NCBI GenBank assembly: GCA_022793195.1
Contig: JAAWCJ010000024.1
Location: 62,001-126,000 of the forward strand
DNA length: 64,000 bases
Source of the DNA: Lachnospiraceae bacterium
Lineage (GTDB): Bacteria; Bacillota; Clostridia; Lachnospirales; Lachnospiraceae
Direction of reading: 5' to 3'
Part shown: positions 52,080 to 59,186 of the stretch, one piece after another
How positions within the stretch are numbered: position 1 is the stretch's first letter
How the letters are laid out: the number at the start of each line of letters is the position of its first letter
Notes under the pieces: model-generated
The model's input: only the letters and a program-made list of their open reading frames with translations
Told to the model about the DNA's origin: nothing
Database searches by the model: none
Translations under genes and position numbers: made by a program

Positions 52080-53101
52080 TTTATTTCTACGCCCAGTTTT
52101 TCTGAGGCCAACAGATACACCCTGATAAAGGGTGCAACAAGCCCCATTTGAAACACCATTCTGACAACCGCCGGCTTCCATAAATAACGGTGCCCCCGAA
52201 CCACATAGGAAAATTTCAGATAAGGGTTCTTTTTCCATCCGGAAAAGTTTCTGTCCAGCCAGCCTGTCGCTGCCCGCAATACCTGCTTTTGGTTCACCGA
52301 TTTAAAATCCAGCCGAAGCACCAAAGACAGCCCGAAATGGATCATGGCAAACTGACCGACAATGTCTGACCAGGAAGGCCCTCCGGCTGCCAGAACGTAG
52401 TCCCGAACCTTTTCCATCTGCTTCCTGTGCATGGAAAGCTCTGCCTGGCTCACATGGCTGAAAGCAGAAGTACTTCTGATATAATATTGATACAATGACT
52501 CTTTTACAAAACTGATTCTTTTCACAAAAGGATATATGCTCAACAAAAACATCATATCCTCCGCCACCCGCGGCGGCTTTTCAAAGGCAATATGCCTTCC
52601 CAGGATTTCCTTTCGGATCAACTTATTACAAAGACCCGTATTGACCACCGGAAGAATATCTCGCCTCTCCGGCAACCCATAAGTTCTGTCGCCGAATACC
52701 GTCATCTCCGACTGTTTCCTCCCAGGCTGTTTCCCGGAAATACGGTCATATGCGCAAACCACCATATCGGCCTTCGTCTGAACCGCTTTCCCATACATGA
52801 TTTCCAGCATCTGCGGTGAAACAGTGTCGTCACAGTCACAAAAGCCCACATAAGTTCCCCGTGCCGCCTGGATTCCCGTTTCCCTTGCCCGCCAGGCTCC
52901 TTTGTTTTCCCGGGAAATCACCCGCAGTTTTTCCGGAAAAAGTTTTTGGTATTTTTCCAGCATTTCCAGGCTGCGGTCGGTGGAACCGTCGTTGACGCAG
53001 ATAATTTCATATTCATCCAGAGTCTGCTTTAATAAACTTTTTAAACATGCGCCTAAATACGCTTCTCCATTATAAACAGGAACTATGATACTGACCTTCA
53101 T
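52073..53101 (-). CDS. GT2 glycosyltransferase
   Basis: The 342-aa enzyme has 'MKVSIIVPVYNGEAYLGACL', 'YEIICVNDGSTDRSLEML', 'YVGFCDCDDTVSPQMLEI' (DCDD metal site) and 'RVAEDMMFLLSIYPFV' (ED motif). The C-terminal ~60 residues have a hydrophobic, membrane-associating character. The ATG at 53101 with GGAG 6 nt upstream is chosen over a TTG in frame. A consensus promoter lies at 53198-53226. It belongs with the Wzy-like polymerase and flippase in the repeat-unit pathway. Sugar specificity is unknown. Confidence 0.9.
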   Translation of the reverse strand: MKVSIIVPVYNGEAYLGACLKSLLKQTLDEYEIICVNDGSTDRSLEMLEKYQKLFPEKLRVISRENKGAWRARETGIQAARGTYVGFCDCDDTVSPQMLEIMYGKAVQTKADMVVCAYDRISGKQPGRKQSEMTVFGDRTYGLPERRDILPVVNTGLCNKLIRKEILGRHIAFEKPPRVAEDMMFLLSIYPFVKRISFVKESLYQYYIRSTSAFSHVSQAELSMHRKQMEKVRDYVLAAGGPSWSDIVGQFAMIHFGLSLVLRLDFKSVNQKQVLRAATGWLDRNFSGWKKNPYLKFSYVVRGHRYLWKPAVVRMVFQMGLVAPFIRVYLLASEKLGVEIKW

Positions 53102-53197
53102 TCCGCTCTCCAATCATTTGTTTTTCTGAAAAACAAATCATCAACAGCCTTGTTGCCTGCCGTAGCACAAAGCAGGCCCTCTTTTGACATAGCCATC

Positions 53198-53226
53198 ATG
53201 ATATCATTCTCATGTGAAATTGTCAA
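53198..53226 (-). promoter_or_regulatory. Promoter inside the cda/Wzy operon, before the GT2-flippase-TagF genes
   Basis: On the minus strand TTGACA (53221-53226), a perfect -35, is 17 nt from TATCAT (53198-53203). It lies ~90 nt before the GT2 ATG at 53101, within the 174-nt gap after the polymerase gene. An AT-rich inverted repeat (ATTTGTTTTTC/GAAAAACAAAT) lies just before the GT2 ribosome site. Confidence 0.72.
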
Positions 53227-53275
53227 TGGCTTTTAAACTGTCCCACATCGAATCCATATAGGCAAAACAGCTGAA

Positions 53276-54598
53276 TTATTTTTTTCTCCCCACATAAAAA
53301 TACATGATTCCGGTGAGCACCAGCCAAAACCAGGTGGTGGGATTGCTGAACCAGGTGGTAAAAAAGGAAAGCACCAGATACATGACAATCTGTGCACAAA
53401 AAAGAAGAGCCACCGGGTTTTGGCCCCGTGTTTTGAGGGAGGCTGTTTTCTGACAGGCCAGTCCGAGAATCAAGCCAAAAAGAAACACACCTGCCAGTCC
53501 AAAATCATAGTAAGCATCATATATGACAGTCAATGTGGTCAATTCTGTCTTTGTCGTATAAATTGGAAAACTTACCAACTCCGGCCGGAGGAACTTAAGG
53601 CCGCTTAGGGCAAACACCGGTAAAAGCTGGCGCAGGCCAAAGGTATGGGCCGGAAGTTCTCTCACCAGACAGTTAAAATTATCATAATTGTTTGCCACAT
53701 ACATATAAGGCTGGGTAATATAAATGGGCGTAGCGGCATTTTTCATTTCAAAAATTCCATTTAAATATGCCACATCATGATTTCTGGCAATGGTAAGTCC
53801 CACATAGGCAGGCACCAGTGCAACGATAATCAGAAGAATAGATCGAAATTTTATCCCCGGCCATGCCATAACCGCCACACATACAGAAAGGAACACTGCC
53901 AAAAGCAGCTGAAACCTGGATACACAGAGAATGGGAATCGCCAGAGCTGCTGCGCAACAAAGGCCCACTCTCGTCCATTCTTTTACAGAGAGTTTCCCTT
54001 TTATCCGCCTGTAAAGCACAGAAAGAGGCAGTACAAAAATACTGCTCACAGTAAAGTAATGGACGCCTGACAGGTGAAAATATGAATAAGCGTGAGGTTT
54101 GTCAGAAAACAGCGGCACCTCCCGAAGTACTGCCGCTTCCAAAAGGAAACAAGCTACAGAAACGAAAAGCACCACATCCATGCAACAAAGAAGGCGCTTT
54201 GCCACCTCGCTGCGGCCTTCAGATTTCTCCAGCCGTTCAAAAAGGCCCTCTTCCACTTTTGGTACAGGTTTCTTTTTTCTCTCCCAGGCCGCCCGGCCCT
54301 CATATCCGATAATAAAAGCCACATATACCAAAATAAAACTGATCCAGGTATCCCTCTCCCAGTCCTTTGCCAGTCTGGAAAGCTTCATGGCCGACAGGCC
54401 CATACCCCCGGTCCAAAACAGAGAAAATACCGCTTCCATCTGCAGTAAATTTCTTTCTCTCCGATAATAAAACAGATATTCAAAAACCGCCAGCAAAATG
54501 AAAACAAAACCGGAAAATAAATATTCTCCGGTTTTTGCCAAAAGAGCTGCCGCCACACCGCCAGCCAGATGAACCGCCAAAGCGGCTGCCGTCATCAT
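53276..54598 (-). CDS. O-antigen polymerase-like membrane protein (Wzy)
   Basis: The 440-aa protein has about 11 membrane segments with a large outer loop (~290-370) containing 'TPIYITQPYMYVANNYDNFN' and 'SFPIYTTKTELTTLTVIYDA', the pattern of oligosaccharide repeat-unit polymerases of Gram-positive and Gram-negative bacteria. Sequence conservation in this group is low, so the call rests on layout and context. It should join repeat units outside the membrane after the flippase. Its ATG overlaps the HPr stop codon (ATGA), so the two are coupled. Confidence 0.83.
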   Translation of the reverse strand: MMTAAALAVHLAGGVAAALLAKTGEYLFSGFVFILLAVFEYLFYYRRERNLLQMEAVFSLFWTGGMGLSAMKLSRLAKDWERDTWISFILVYVAFIIGYEGRAAWERKKKPVPKVEEGLFERLEKSEGRSEVAKRLLCCMDVVLFVSVACFLLEAAVLREVPLFSDKPHAYSYFHLSGVHYFTVSSIFVLPLSVLYRRIKGKLSVKEWTRVGLCCAAALAIPILCVSRFQLLLAVFLSVCVAVMAWPGIKFRSILLIIVALVPAYVGLTIARNHDVAYLNGIFEMKNAATPIYITQPYMYVANNYDNFNCLVRELPAHTFGLRQLLPVFALSGLKFLRPELVSFPIYTTKTELTTLTVIYDAYYDFGLAGVFLFGLILGLACQKTASLKTRGQNPVALLFCAQIVMYLVLSFFTTWFSNPTTWFWLVLTGIMYFYVGRKK

Positions 54599-54858
54599 TC
54601 GCCCAGGCCATTTTTCACGATTGTGACAATGGCCTCAAGGGCCTCCTTTTCATCCGGCCCGTCGCAGATAAATTCCAGCTCATCCCCAGTTTTAATACAC
54701 GCTCCCAGCACACTGAGTACGCTCTTTGCATTAGCCGTAATATTTTCAAAGCGAAATGTGATGGACGAAGCATAGTTCATCGCTTCCTTACACAGCACTC
54801 CTGCCGGACGTAAATGCAGCCCGGTAGGATTTTTGATGACCACCTTCTCGCTGATCAT
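54595..54858 (-). CDS. ptsH: HPr-type phosphocarrier protein
   Basis: The 87-aa protein has the phospho-accepting His15 in 'NPTGLHLRPAG' and the regulatory Ser46 in 'NAKSVLSVLGA', so it can be phosphorylated by both enzyme I and HPr kinase and is not a Crh-type protein lacking His. AGGAGG sits 7 nt before the ATG, the best ribosome site in the operon. No enzyme I gene is near. It lies between cdaR and the polymerase gene, an unusual place that ties PTS carbon signalling to c-di-AMP and glycan synthesis. Whether it is the main cell HPr or a paralogue cannot be told. Confidence 0.92.
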   Translation of the reverse strand: MISEKVVIKNPTGLHLRPAGVLCKEAMNYASSITFRFENITANAKSVLSVLGACIKTGDELEFICDGPDEKEALEAIVTIVKNGLGE

Positions 54859-54900
54859 GGCAATACCTCCTTTTTTACACTTTTGTATTTTCCCCTGTCC

Positions 54901-56298
54901 TTATGGTGTCTCTTCCGTAGATGTGTCTTCACTGTTACCGGGAAGTGTACCGGAAACCTCCCCCGCGCTCTCTTCCGTTTCTCCACTTTCTCCTGTACTG
55001 CTTTCCGACGGGTTTTCCTCAGAAGTATCCGGCTCACTGCCAGGCCGCGTGATAATTACCCGGATATTCCCCACCGAAACCCTGAAATAGCTTTGATACT
55101 CCTCTGCCAGCTCTACTGTCGGTTGGCAGGAATAAACCCCTGGTTCTTTATATTCTTCCATATTCAGGATCACAAACATGTCTTTATTCTCGATTCGCTC
55201 CAGATCCTCGGCAAGCCCTTCCAGTGTCACAGTTACTCCGTCGTCGTCTCCAATCCGGTATTCCAGTTCTTCTGACATTCCCTGAAGCTGAATCAGGCTT
55301 TTCCCGATATAAAAACTCCTTTGAGCCAGTCTGTCTATCTGATATGTCACCTCTATGCTGTCCGGCTGACCGTCAGCCACCTCAAGGCCCTTAGGCAGAT
55401 AGTCCTGGATACGGTAGGTTTTCGTGATATTCCCGTTTGCCCCTGTCAAATCTTCCTTGACCGTCAGCTTATCAAAATCAGCGATTAATGCTTTCGCCCC
55501 TGTCACCAATACAGTCTGAGGCTCACAAATATAGGTAATATATTTATACCCCTCTGCCACCTGATCCTGTCCTGTCACCTGGACATCCACGCTGATCCTG
55601 TTGGTCTTCACCACTTCCAGCGCCACATCTGCCTCTGTAACGTTTAACTGAATCCTCGGGTCAGACATATCCAACTCGTGTTCACCGGCTTCGTCCGTGT
55701 ACAGTTTGATAGCCCCTGTCTCCCGGACACTATCCACTGCCCCACTTACATCCACCATAATTCCTGCATGGTCAATCTTAGACATCACAGATTCCGGGGC
55801 CGTCACCCGAACCACTCCCGGGGTTACCCTGGTCTCACTGAAGGTATAAGTATCCTCCAAATCCCCCACCGGAATCACCTGAATTGCAAAAGTCATTGTC
55901 TGCATACTTTCCACATCCACCCGTACACTTCTGGTGATCTGCGTCCAGGAACGAATCAGGCTTTTATTATTTATCACTTCAATATTAACCGCCACCGAAC
56001 CGGTAGCTCCATAGATTTCATTCAAATCCACAGTTGCTTCAAAATCATCGGCTGAAATCTTTCTTCTGTCCGTCCGCCTTGCCGTAACTTCCACACTTAC
56101 CGTTTTCTCTGACGGAAATTCATACGTCAGATCATTATCCGTAATGGCCTCTTTTTCATGGAGAACTTTGATGGGGATCCCAGTTATGGTAAAAGTATCC
56201 GTAGGGTTATCAATATTGATCACGACTCCCCATAAAAGTACGGCAGCAATCACGGAAAAGACTTTTAAAAGCAGATTATTTGTCAGCTTTCTTTTCAT
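54901..56298 (-). CDS. cdaR: YbbR-domain regulator of CdaA
   Basis: The 465-aa protein has one N-terminal membrane segment ('LLLKVFSVIAAVLLWGVVIN') and four YbbR repeats of ~85 residues outside the membrane, then a Ser/Glu/Thr/Pro-rich tail (~415-465). In Bacillus and Listeria this protein binds and tunes the diadenylate cyclase made by the adjacent gene. Its start overlaps the end of cdaA by 23 nt. The extra hydrophilic tail is longer than in typical CdaR and resembles the spacers of the ChW proteins, so it may reach into the wall. Confidence 0.94.
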   Translation of the reverse strand: MKRKLTNNLLLKVFSVIAAVLLWGVVINIDNPTDTFTITGIPIKVLHEKEAITDNDLTYEFPSEKTVSVEVTARRTDRRKISADDFEATVDLNEIYGATGSVAVNIEVINNKSLIRSWTQITRSVRVDVESMQTMTFAIQVIPVGDLEDTYTFSETRVTPGVVRVTAPESVMSKIDHAGIMVDVSGAVDSVRETGAIKLYTDEAGEHELDMSDPRIQLNVTEADVALEVVKTNRISVDVQVTGQDQVAEGYKYITYICEPQTVLVTGAKALIADFDKLTVKEDLTGANGNITKTYRIQDYLPKGLEVADGQPDSIEVTYQIDRLAQRSFYIGKSLIQLQGMSEELEYRIGDDDGVTVTLEGLAEDLERIENKDMFVILNMEEYKEPGVYSCQPTVELAEEYQSYFRVSVGNIRVIITRPGSEPDTSEENPSESSTGESGETEESAGEVSGTLPGNSEDTSTEETP

Positions 56299-57166
56299 TC
56301 TTCTGCCATCCTTTCAAAAGTTTCAGCTTGCGTCCTTTGGCGCTTTCATTCTCTTCAATCAGCTTTTGCAGCTCCTCCTTCAGCGTATCCCGGTCAAGCT
56401 CCCGCTTAAGGGTGCCTTCAAAAGCCACAGATACCCTGCCTGTTTCTTCAGAAACAATGACTGTAATACTGTCAGTGGCTTCACTGACTCCCACACCGGC
56501 CCTGTGCCTGGTTCCCAAATCCTTGCTAATCTCCATGTTATCCGAAAGCGGCAGATAACAGGTTGCCGCCACCACCCTGTTTCCCCGCACAATCACAGCG
56601 CCGTCATGGAGGGGGGTATTATGCTCGAAAATATTCAGGAGAAGTTGACTTGTCACAACACCGTCCACCACAATACCTGTTCTCTCATATTCTGCCAGAG
56701 GCGTCTTCCTCTCTATGACAATCAGCGCTCCTGTTTTTACCTTGCTCATTTCAAAGGTCGCCTTCAGGATTTCATTCATCGTTTTATCAGAAAATTTATC
56801 CTCCATTACTTTTCCGCTGTCCGACACTAAAAACCCCAGCATTTTATTTCGTCCCAGCTGTTCCAATGCCCTGCGAAGCTCCGGCTGGAAAATAACCACC
56901 ACAGCAATGATTCCCACATTGATGGTCTTGTTGGCCAGCCAGAGAATCGTATCCATATGGAACAGATAAGCAACCAGGATAAAAGCGGATAGAACAAGAA
57001 TCCCTTTCAAAAGCGCCCAGGCCCTTGTATTTTTAATCCAAAGCATGACATTATACAGAATTACCGCAAGGATCAGCATCTCCACCACATCGGTAATTCT
57101 GATATCAGGAATGCTCTGAATCAAATAAGTTTTCATCCCCTCAAACATTTTTGTTATGATTTCCAT
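56276..57166 (-). CDS. cdaA: Diadenylate cyclase CdaA
   Basis: The enzyme makes c-di-AMP from two ATP at the membrane. It has three N-terminal membrane segments and a DAC domain with the catalytic 'LHDGAVIVRG' (DGA) and 'LGTRHRAGVGVSE' (RHR) motifs. The C-terminal tail is very basic ('KGRKLKLLKGW'). The ATG at 57166 (GGGGA 8 nt upstream) is preferred; the in-frame ATG at 57181 is possible. The gene overlaps both neighbours. The usual third gene of this operon, glmM, is not here. c-di-AMP controls potassium, osmotic and cell-wall balance. Confidence 0.96.
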   Translation of the reverse strand: MEIITKMFEGMKTYLIQSIPDIRITDVVEMLILAVILYNVMLWIKNTRAWALLKGILVLSAFILVAYLFHMDTILWLANKTINVGIIAVVVIFQPELRRALEQLGRNKMLGFLVSDSGKVMEDKFSDKTMNEILKATFEMSKVKTGALIVIERKTPLAEYERTGIVVDGVVTSQLLLNIFEHNTPLHDGAVIVRGNRVVAATCYLPLSDNMEISKDLGTRHRAGVGVSEATDSITVIVSEETGRVSVAFEGTLKRELDRDTLKEELQKLIEENESAKGRKLKLLKGWQKNEKKADK

Positions 57167-58256
57167 CCCGTGCTTCCCCATTTTCCGTCATTTTATTCTT
57201 TTTCTTCGCTCCTTTTTCAAACAGGACCCTGGTCTGCTCCAGATCCTTCCCGGCGCTAAAAAGCTCTGCTGTATTGCTAAGCTCCTGGCGCAGATTGTAA
57301 AGTTCCTTTTCCACACCCTGGTCATAAGAAGTCCTGGCATTGATTTTTGTAACTGTCACTTCCGGCTGTGTCACGGCCACCTTGGGCACTGCCTTGACAT
57401 AGTAATAATAGTCATCATCCTCAAACTGCACTCGCTCTGTCCTGGAATAGTCCAGGTGGAATACAAAAAATTCCAACACCAAACCACTGACAGCTGCCGC
57501 CAGCGCTCCTATAATCAGGGAACTGACCGGAAAACTAACATCTGCCAGAAAGACGCCTGCCAGCAAAAGCAGTACATTCGTCACAGTTCCGACTCCTATG
57601 GCGATCTCCCATGCATGATTGACGGAAAGCCGCCGTACAAAATAAACCACCAGAAGAGTCACGCAACATGCCACAACCATAACCCACATTTCCCGGTTCT
57701 CCAGTATGCCGTTGATCATCTGCGTATACCTTCCCGGCATGGAGAGCGAGCCATTGGAAGCCAGCACACCTACATTCTCCCTGGCATATTTAAGCATATA
57801 ATAAACAATAATTCCAAAGCTGACAGGAATCATACTGAAAGCAGTTCCCACAAGCCCCATCAGAAGGGGGACTACCAGGGGAATCCTGCACAGAAACAGT
57901 AATGGCATCAAAAGAAGAAGAAAACTGTCTCCCGGCTGAAATACATAATACAAGCAGAAAAACAGCACAAAAACTGCTGCCGTCACAAAAAGCACTTCCA
58001 GGGATACTGCATACATCTGCATCAAAATAAAAATCCCTGCAAGCACCACCGTAAAACTGCACGGCAGGCATGCACAGACCAGGGCTGCCACAGCACCTAT
58101 CCAGTCATGGCTGATCCGTTCCATATAGCCAAGTGCCCGATTTATCGTAAAAAATGCCGCAATCGCCAGGGCAAATCGGAATACCCGGATCAGATATCCT
58201 CCCCATCGGGCATAAAACTTTTTGATCCGCTCGCGCAGAACCAGAAGGGTTGTCAT
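57141..58256 (-). CDS. Uncharacterised polytopic membrane protein upstream of cdaA
   Basis: The 371-aa protein has about nine membrane segments (~18-265) and a cytoplasmic C-terminal region with a Tyr-rich patch ('DDDYYYYVKAVPK'), a coiled coil ('VEKELYNLRQELSNTAELF') and a basic tail. I do not recognise a family. GGAGG lies upstream and its ATG overlaps the previous stop (ATGA). It overlaps cdaA by 26 nt at the far end, so it must be made together with CdaA. A role in placing or sensing for the cyclase is inferred from context only. Confidence 0.8.
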   Translation of the reverse strand: MTTLLVLRERIKKFYARWGGYLIRVFRFALAIAAFFTINRALGYMERISHDWIGAVAALVCACLPCSFTVVLAGIFILMQMYAVSLEVLFVTAAVFVLFFCLYYVFQPGDSFLLLLMPLLFLCRIPLVVPLLMGLVGTAFSMIPVSFGIIVYYMLKYARENVGVLASNGSLSMPGRYTQMINGILENREMWVMVVACCVTLLVVYFVRRLSVNHAWEIAIGVGTVTNVLLLLAGVFLADVSFPVSSLIIGALAAAVSGLVLEFFVFHLDYSRTERVQFEDDDYYYYVKAVPKVAVTQPEVTVTKINARTSYDQGVEKELYNLRQELSNTAELFSAGKDLEQTRVLFEKGAKKKNKMTENGEARDGNHNKNV

Positions 58257-58681
58257 TCTTTATATTCCTCCGATCCCTTCCATACCTTTGCAGTCCCCTG
58301 CTCGTACAGATGGTTGATTTGCCTGAGAAGCGTCTGATACTCTTTCACCTTCGCTCTGGCTTTCCGGTATTTACTCCGGAAAACAAAGTATGCCGCCACG
58401 AGAAAACAGGCCAGCAGACACAAAAGCGCCACGCCTGTCCGGATTGCCATCTGAACCAACTCACCAACCTGCTTTGTAGTCATAAGCGGTTCCGCATAAT
58501 ATAAAACCCACATCAAAACAAACAACGCATATCCAAATATAAAACAGATAGCCGACCGGATCATTTCATAGCTGATATAATCACTCCGGTAAAACCGGTT
58601 TAACTTCAGTGCCTTCCGTTCTTCCTTCACCCGGAAAATTTCCGCTTTTGTCATCAGTTTTGTGCGTTCTGTGTTTACCAA
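58253..58681 (-). CDS. Uncharacterised small membrane protein at head of the cda operon
   Basis: The ~142-aa protein has two membrane segments (~42-66, 80-105), a basic N-terminal region and a C-terminal coiled coil ('KARAKVKEYQTLLRQINHLY'). The start is TTG at 58681, supported by GGGAG 8 nt upstream; the longer frame to 58708 begins almost at the transcription start. It is the first gene after the promoter and overlaps the next by 4 nt. No family recognised; conserved pairing with the next gene would support a shared role. Confidence 0.7.
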   Translation of the reverse strand: MVNTERTKLMTKAEIFRVKEERKALKLNRFYRSDYISYEMIRSAICFIFGYALFVLMWVLYYAEPLMTTKQVGELVQMAIRTGVALLCLLACFLVAAYFVFRSKYRKARAKVKEYQTLLRQINHLYEQGTAKVWKGSEEYKE

Positions 58682-58719
58682 TTCTCTCACTCCCTGCCCA
58701 GTACACACGATCTTTTAAT

Positions 58720-58725
58720 AGTATA
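58720..58725 (-). promoter_or_regulatory. Extended -10 promoter of the cda operon
   Basis: TATACT on the minus strand, preceded by TGT (extended -10), lies 39 nt before the TTG start. The -35 is poor. It is the last promoter-like signal before the chain of overlapping genes from 58681 to 56276. Confidence 0.65.
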
Positions 58726-58803
58726 ACATACCAGGTGGAAAATTTCGAGAATATATTATTATTTTTCTATAAATATGGTTCCGAACCGTTTTTCGGTGTA
58801 CTT

Positions 58804-59135
58804 TCCTGCGGAATTTTACGCTGCAGGATTTAAAGGAGGATAAATTCACATACCGCCATCCGCCTGCGCGGGAAGGTTCGTTCCCTGCGCCGACGCCTTG
58901 AATCTTGAAGTTCTATATGTTCTGATTCAGGCGGCAATAAAAGCTTTGGCAATCGGCTTATGACCCGCCGTCCATGGCGGCATAAGCCTTTTCCGGACGT
59001 CCTGTCCGGAAATTGCCGGAGATTTCTACAGAACATTAAGAACTTCTAAGATTCCTGGCAAGGCGCGGTACACGAACCTTCCCGCGCAGGCGGACGGCAG
59101 TATCATAAATTCATCTCTCTTCCAAATCCTGCGGA
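58804..59135. repeat. Large cruciform-like inverted repeat, possible MITE or structured RNA
   Basis: Imperfect arms run from 58823 to ~58924 and back from ~59029 to 59132. The best blocks are a 22-bp perfect match (58860-58881 with 59072-59093), a near-perfect ~25-bp block (58900-58924 with 59029-59054) and GCAGGATTT at the outer ends (58823-58831 with 59124-59132). The centre has further hairpins at 58955-58988 and 58991-59011. TCCTGCGGA occurs as a direct repeat at 58804-58812 and 59127-59135. The element is more GC-rich than its surroundings and holds no credible gene. It lies between the pgm terminator and the cda promoter; 58726-58803 shows nothing else. Confidence 0.75.
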
Positions 59136-59175
59136 GCAAAAAACGGCCGTGGAGATCATCCCCCCGGCCGTTTCT
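59136..59175 (-). terminator. Terminator of pgm
   Basis: On the minus strand AAACGGCCG pairs with CGGCCGTTT and is followed by TTTTTT. It begins 12 nt after the pgm stop codon. Confidence 0.88.
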
Positions 59176-59186
59176 CTTTTGCAAAA

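Noticed and set aside
58830-59036. Arg-rich small protein inside the inverted repeat
   Set aside because: The frame is a by-product of GC-rich palindrome arms and has no ribosome site.
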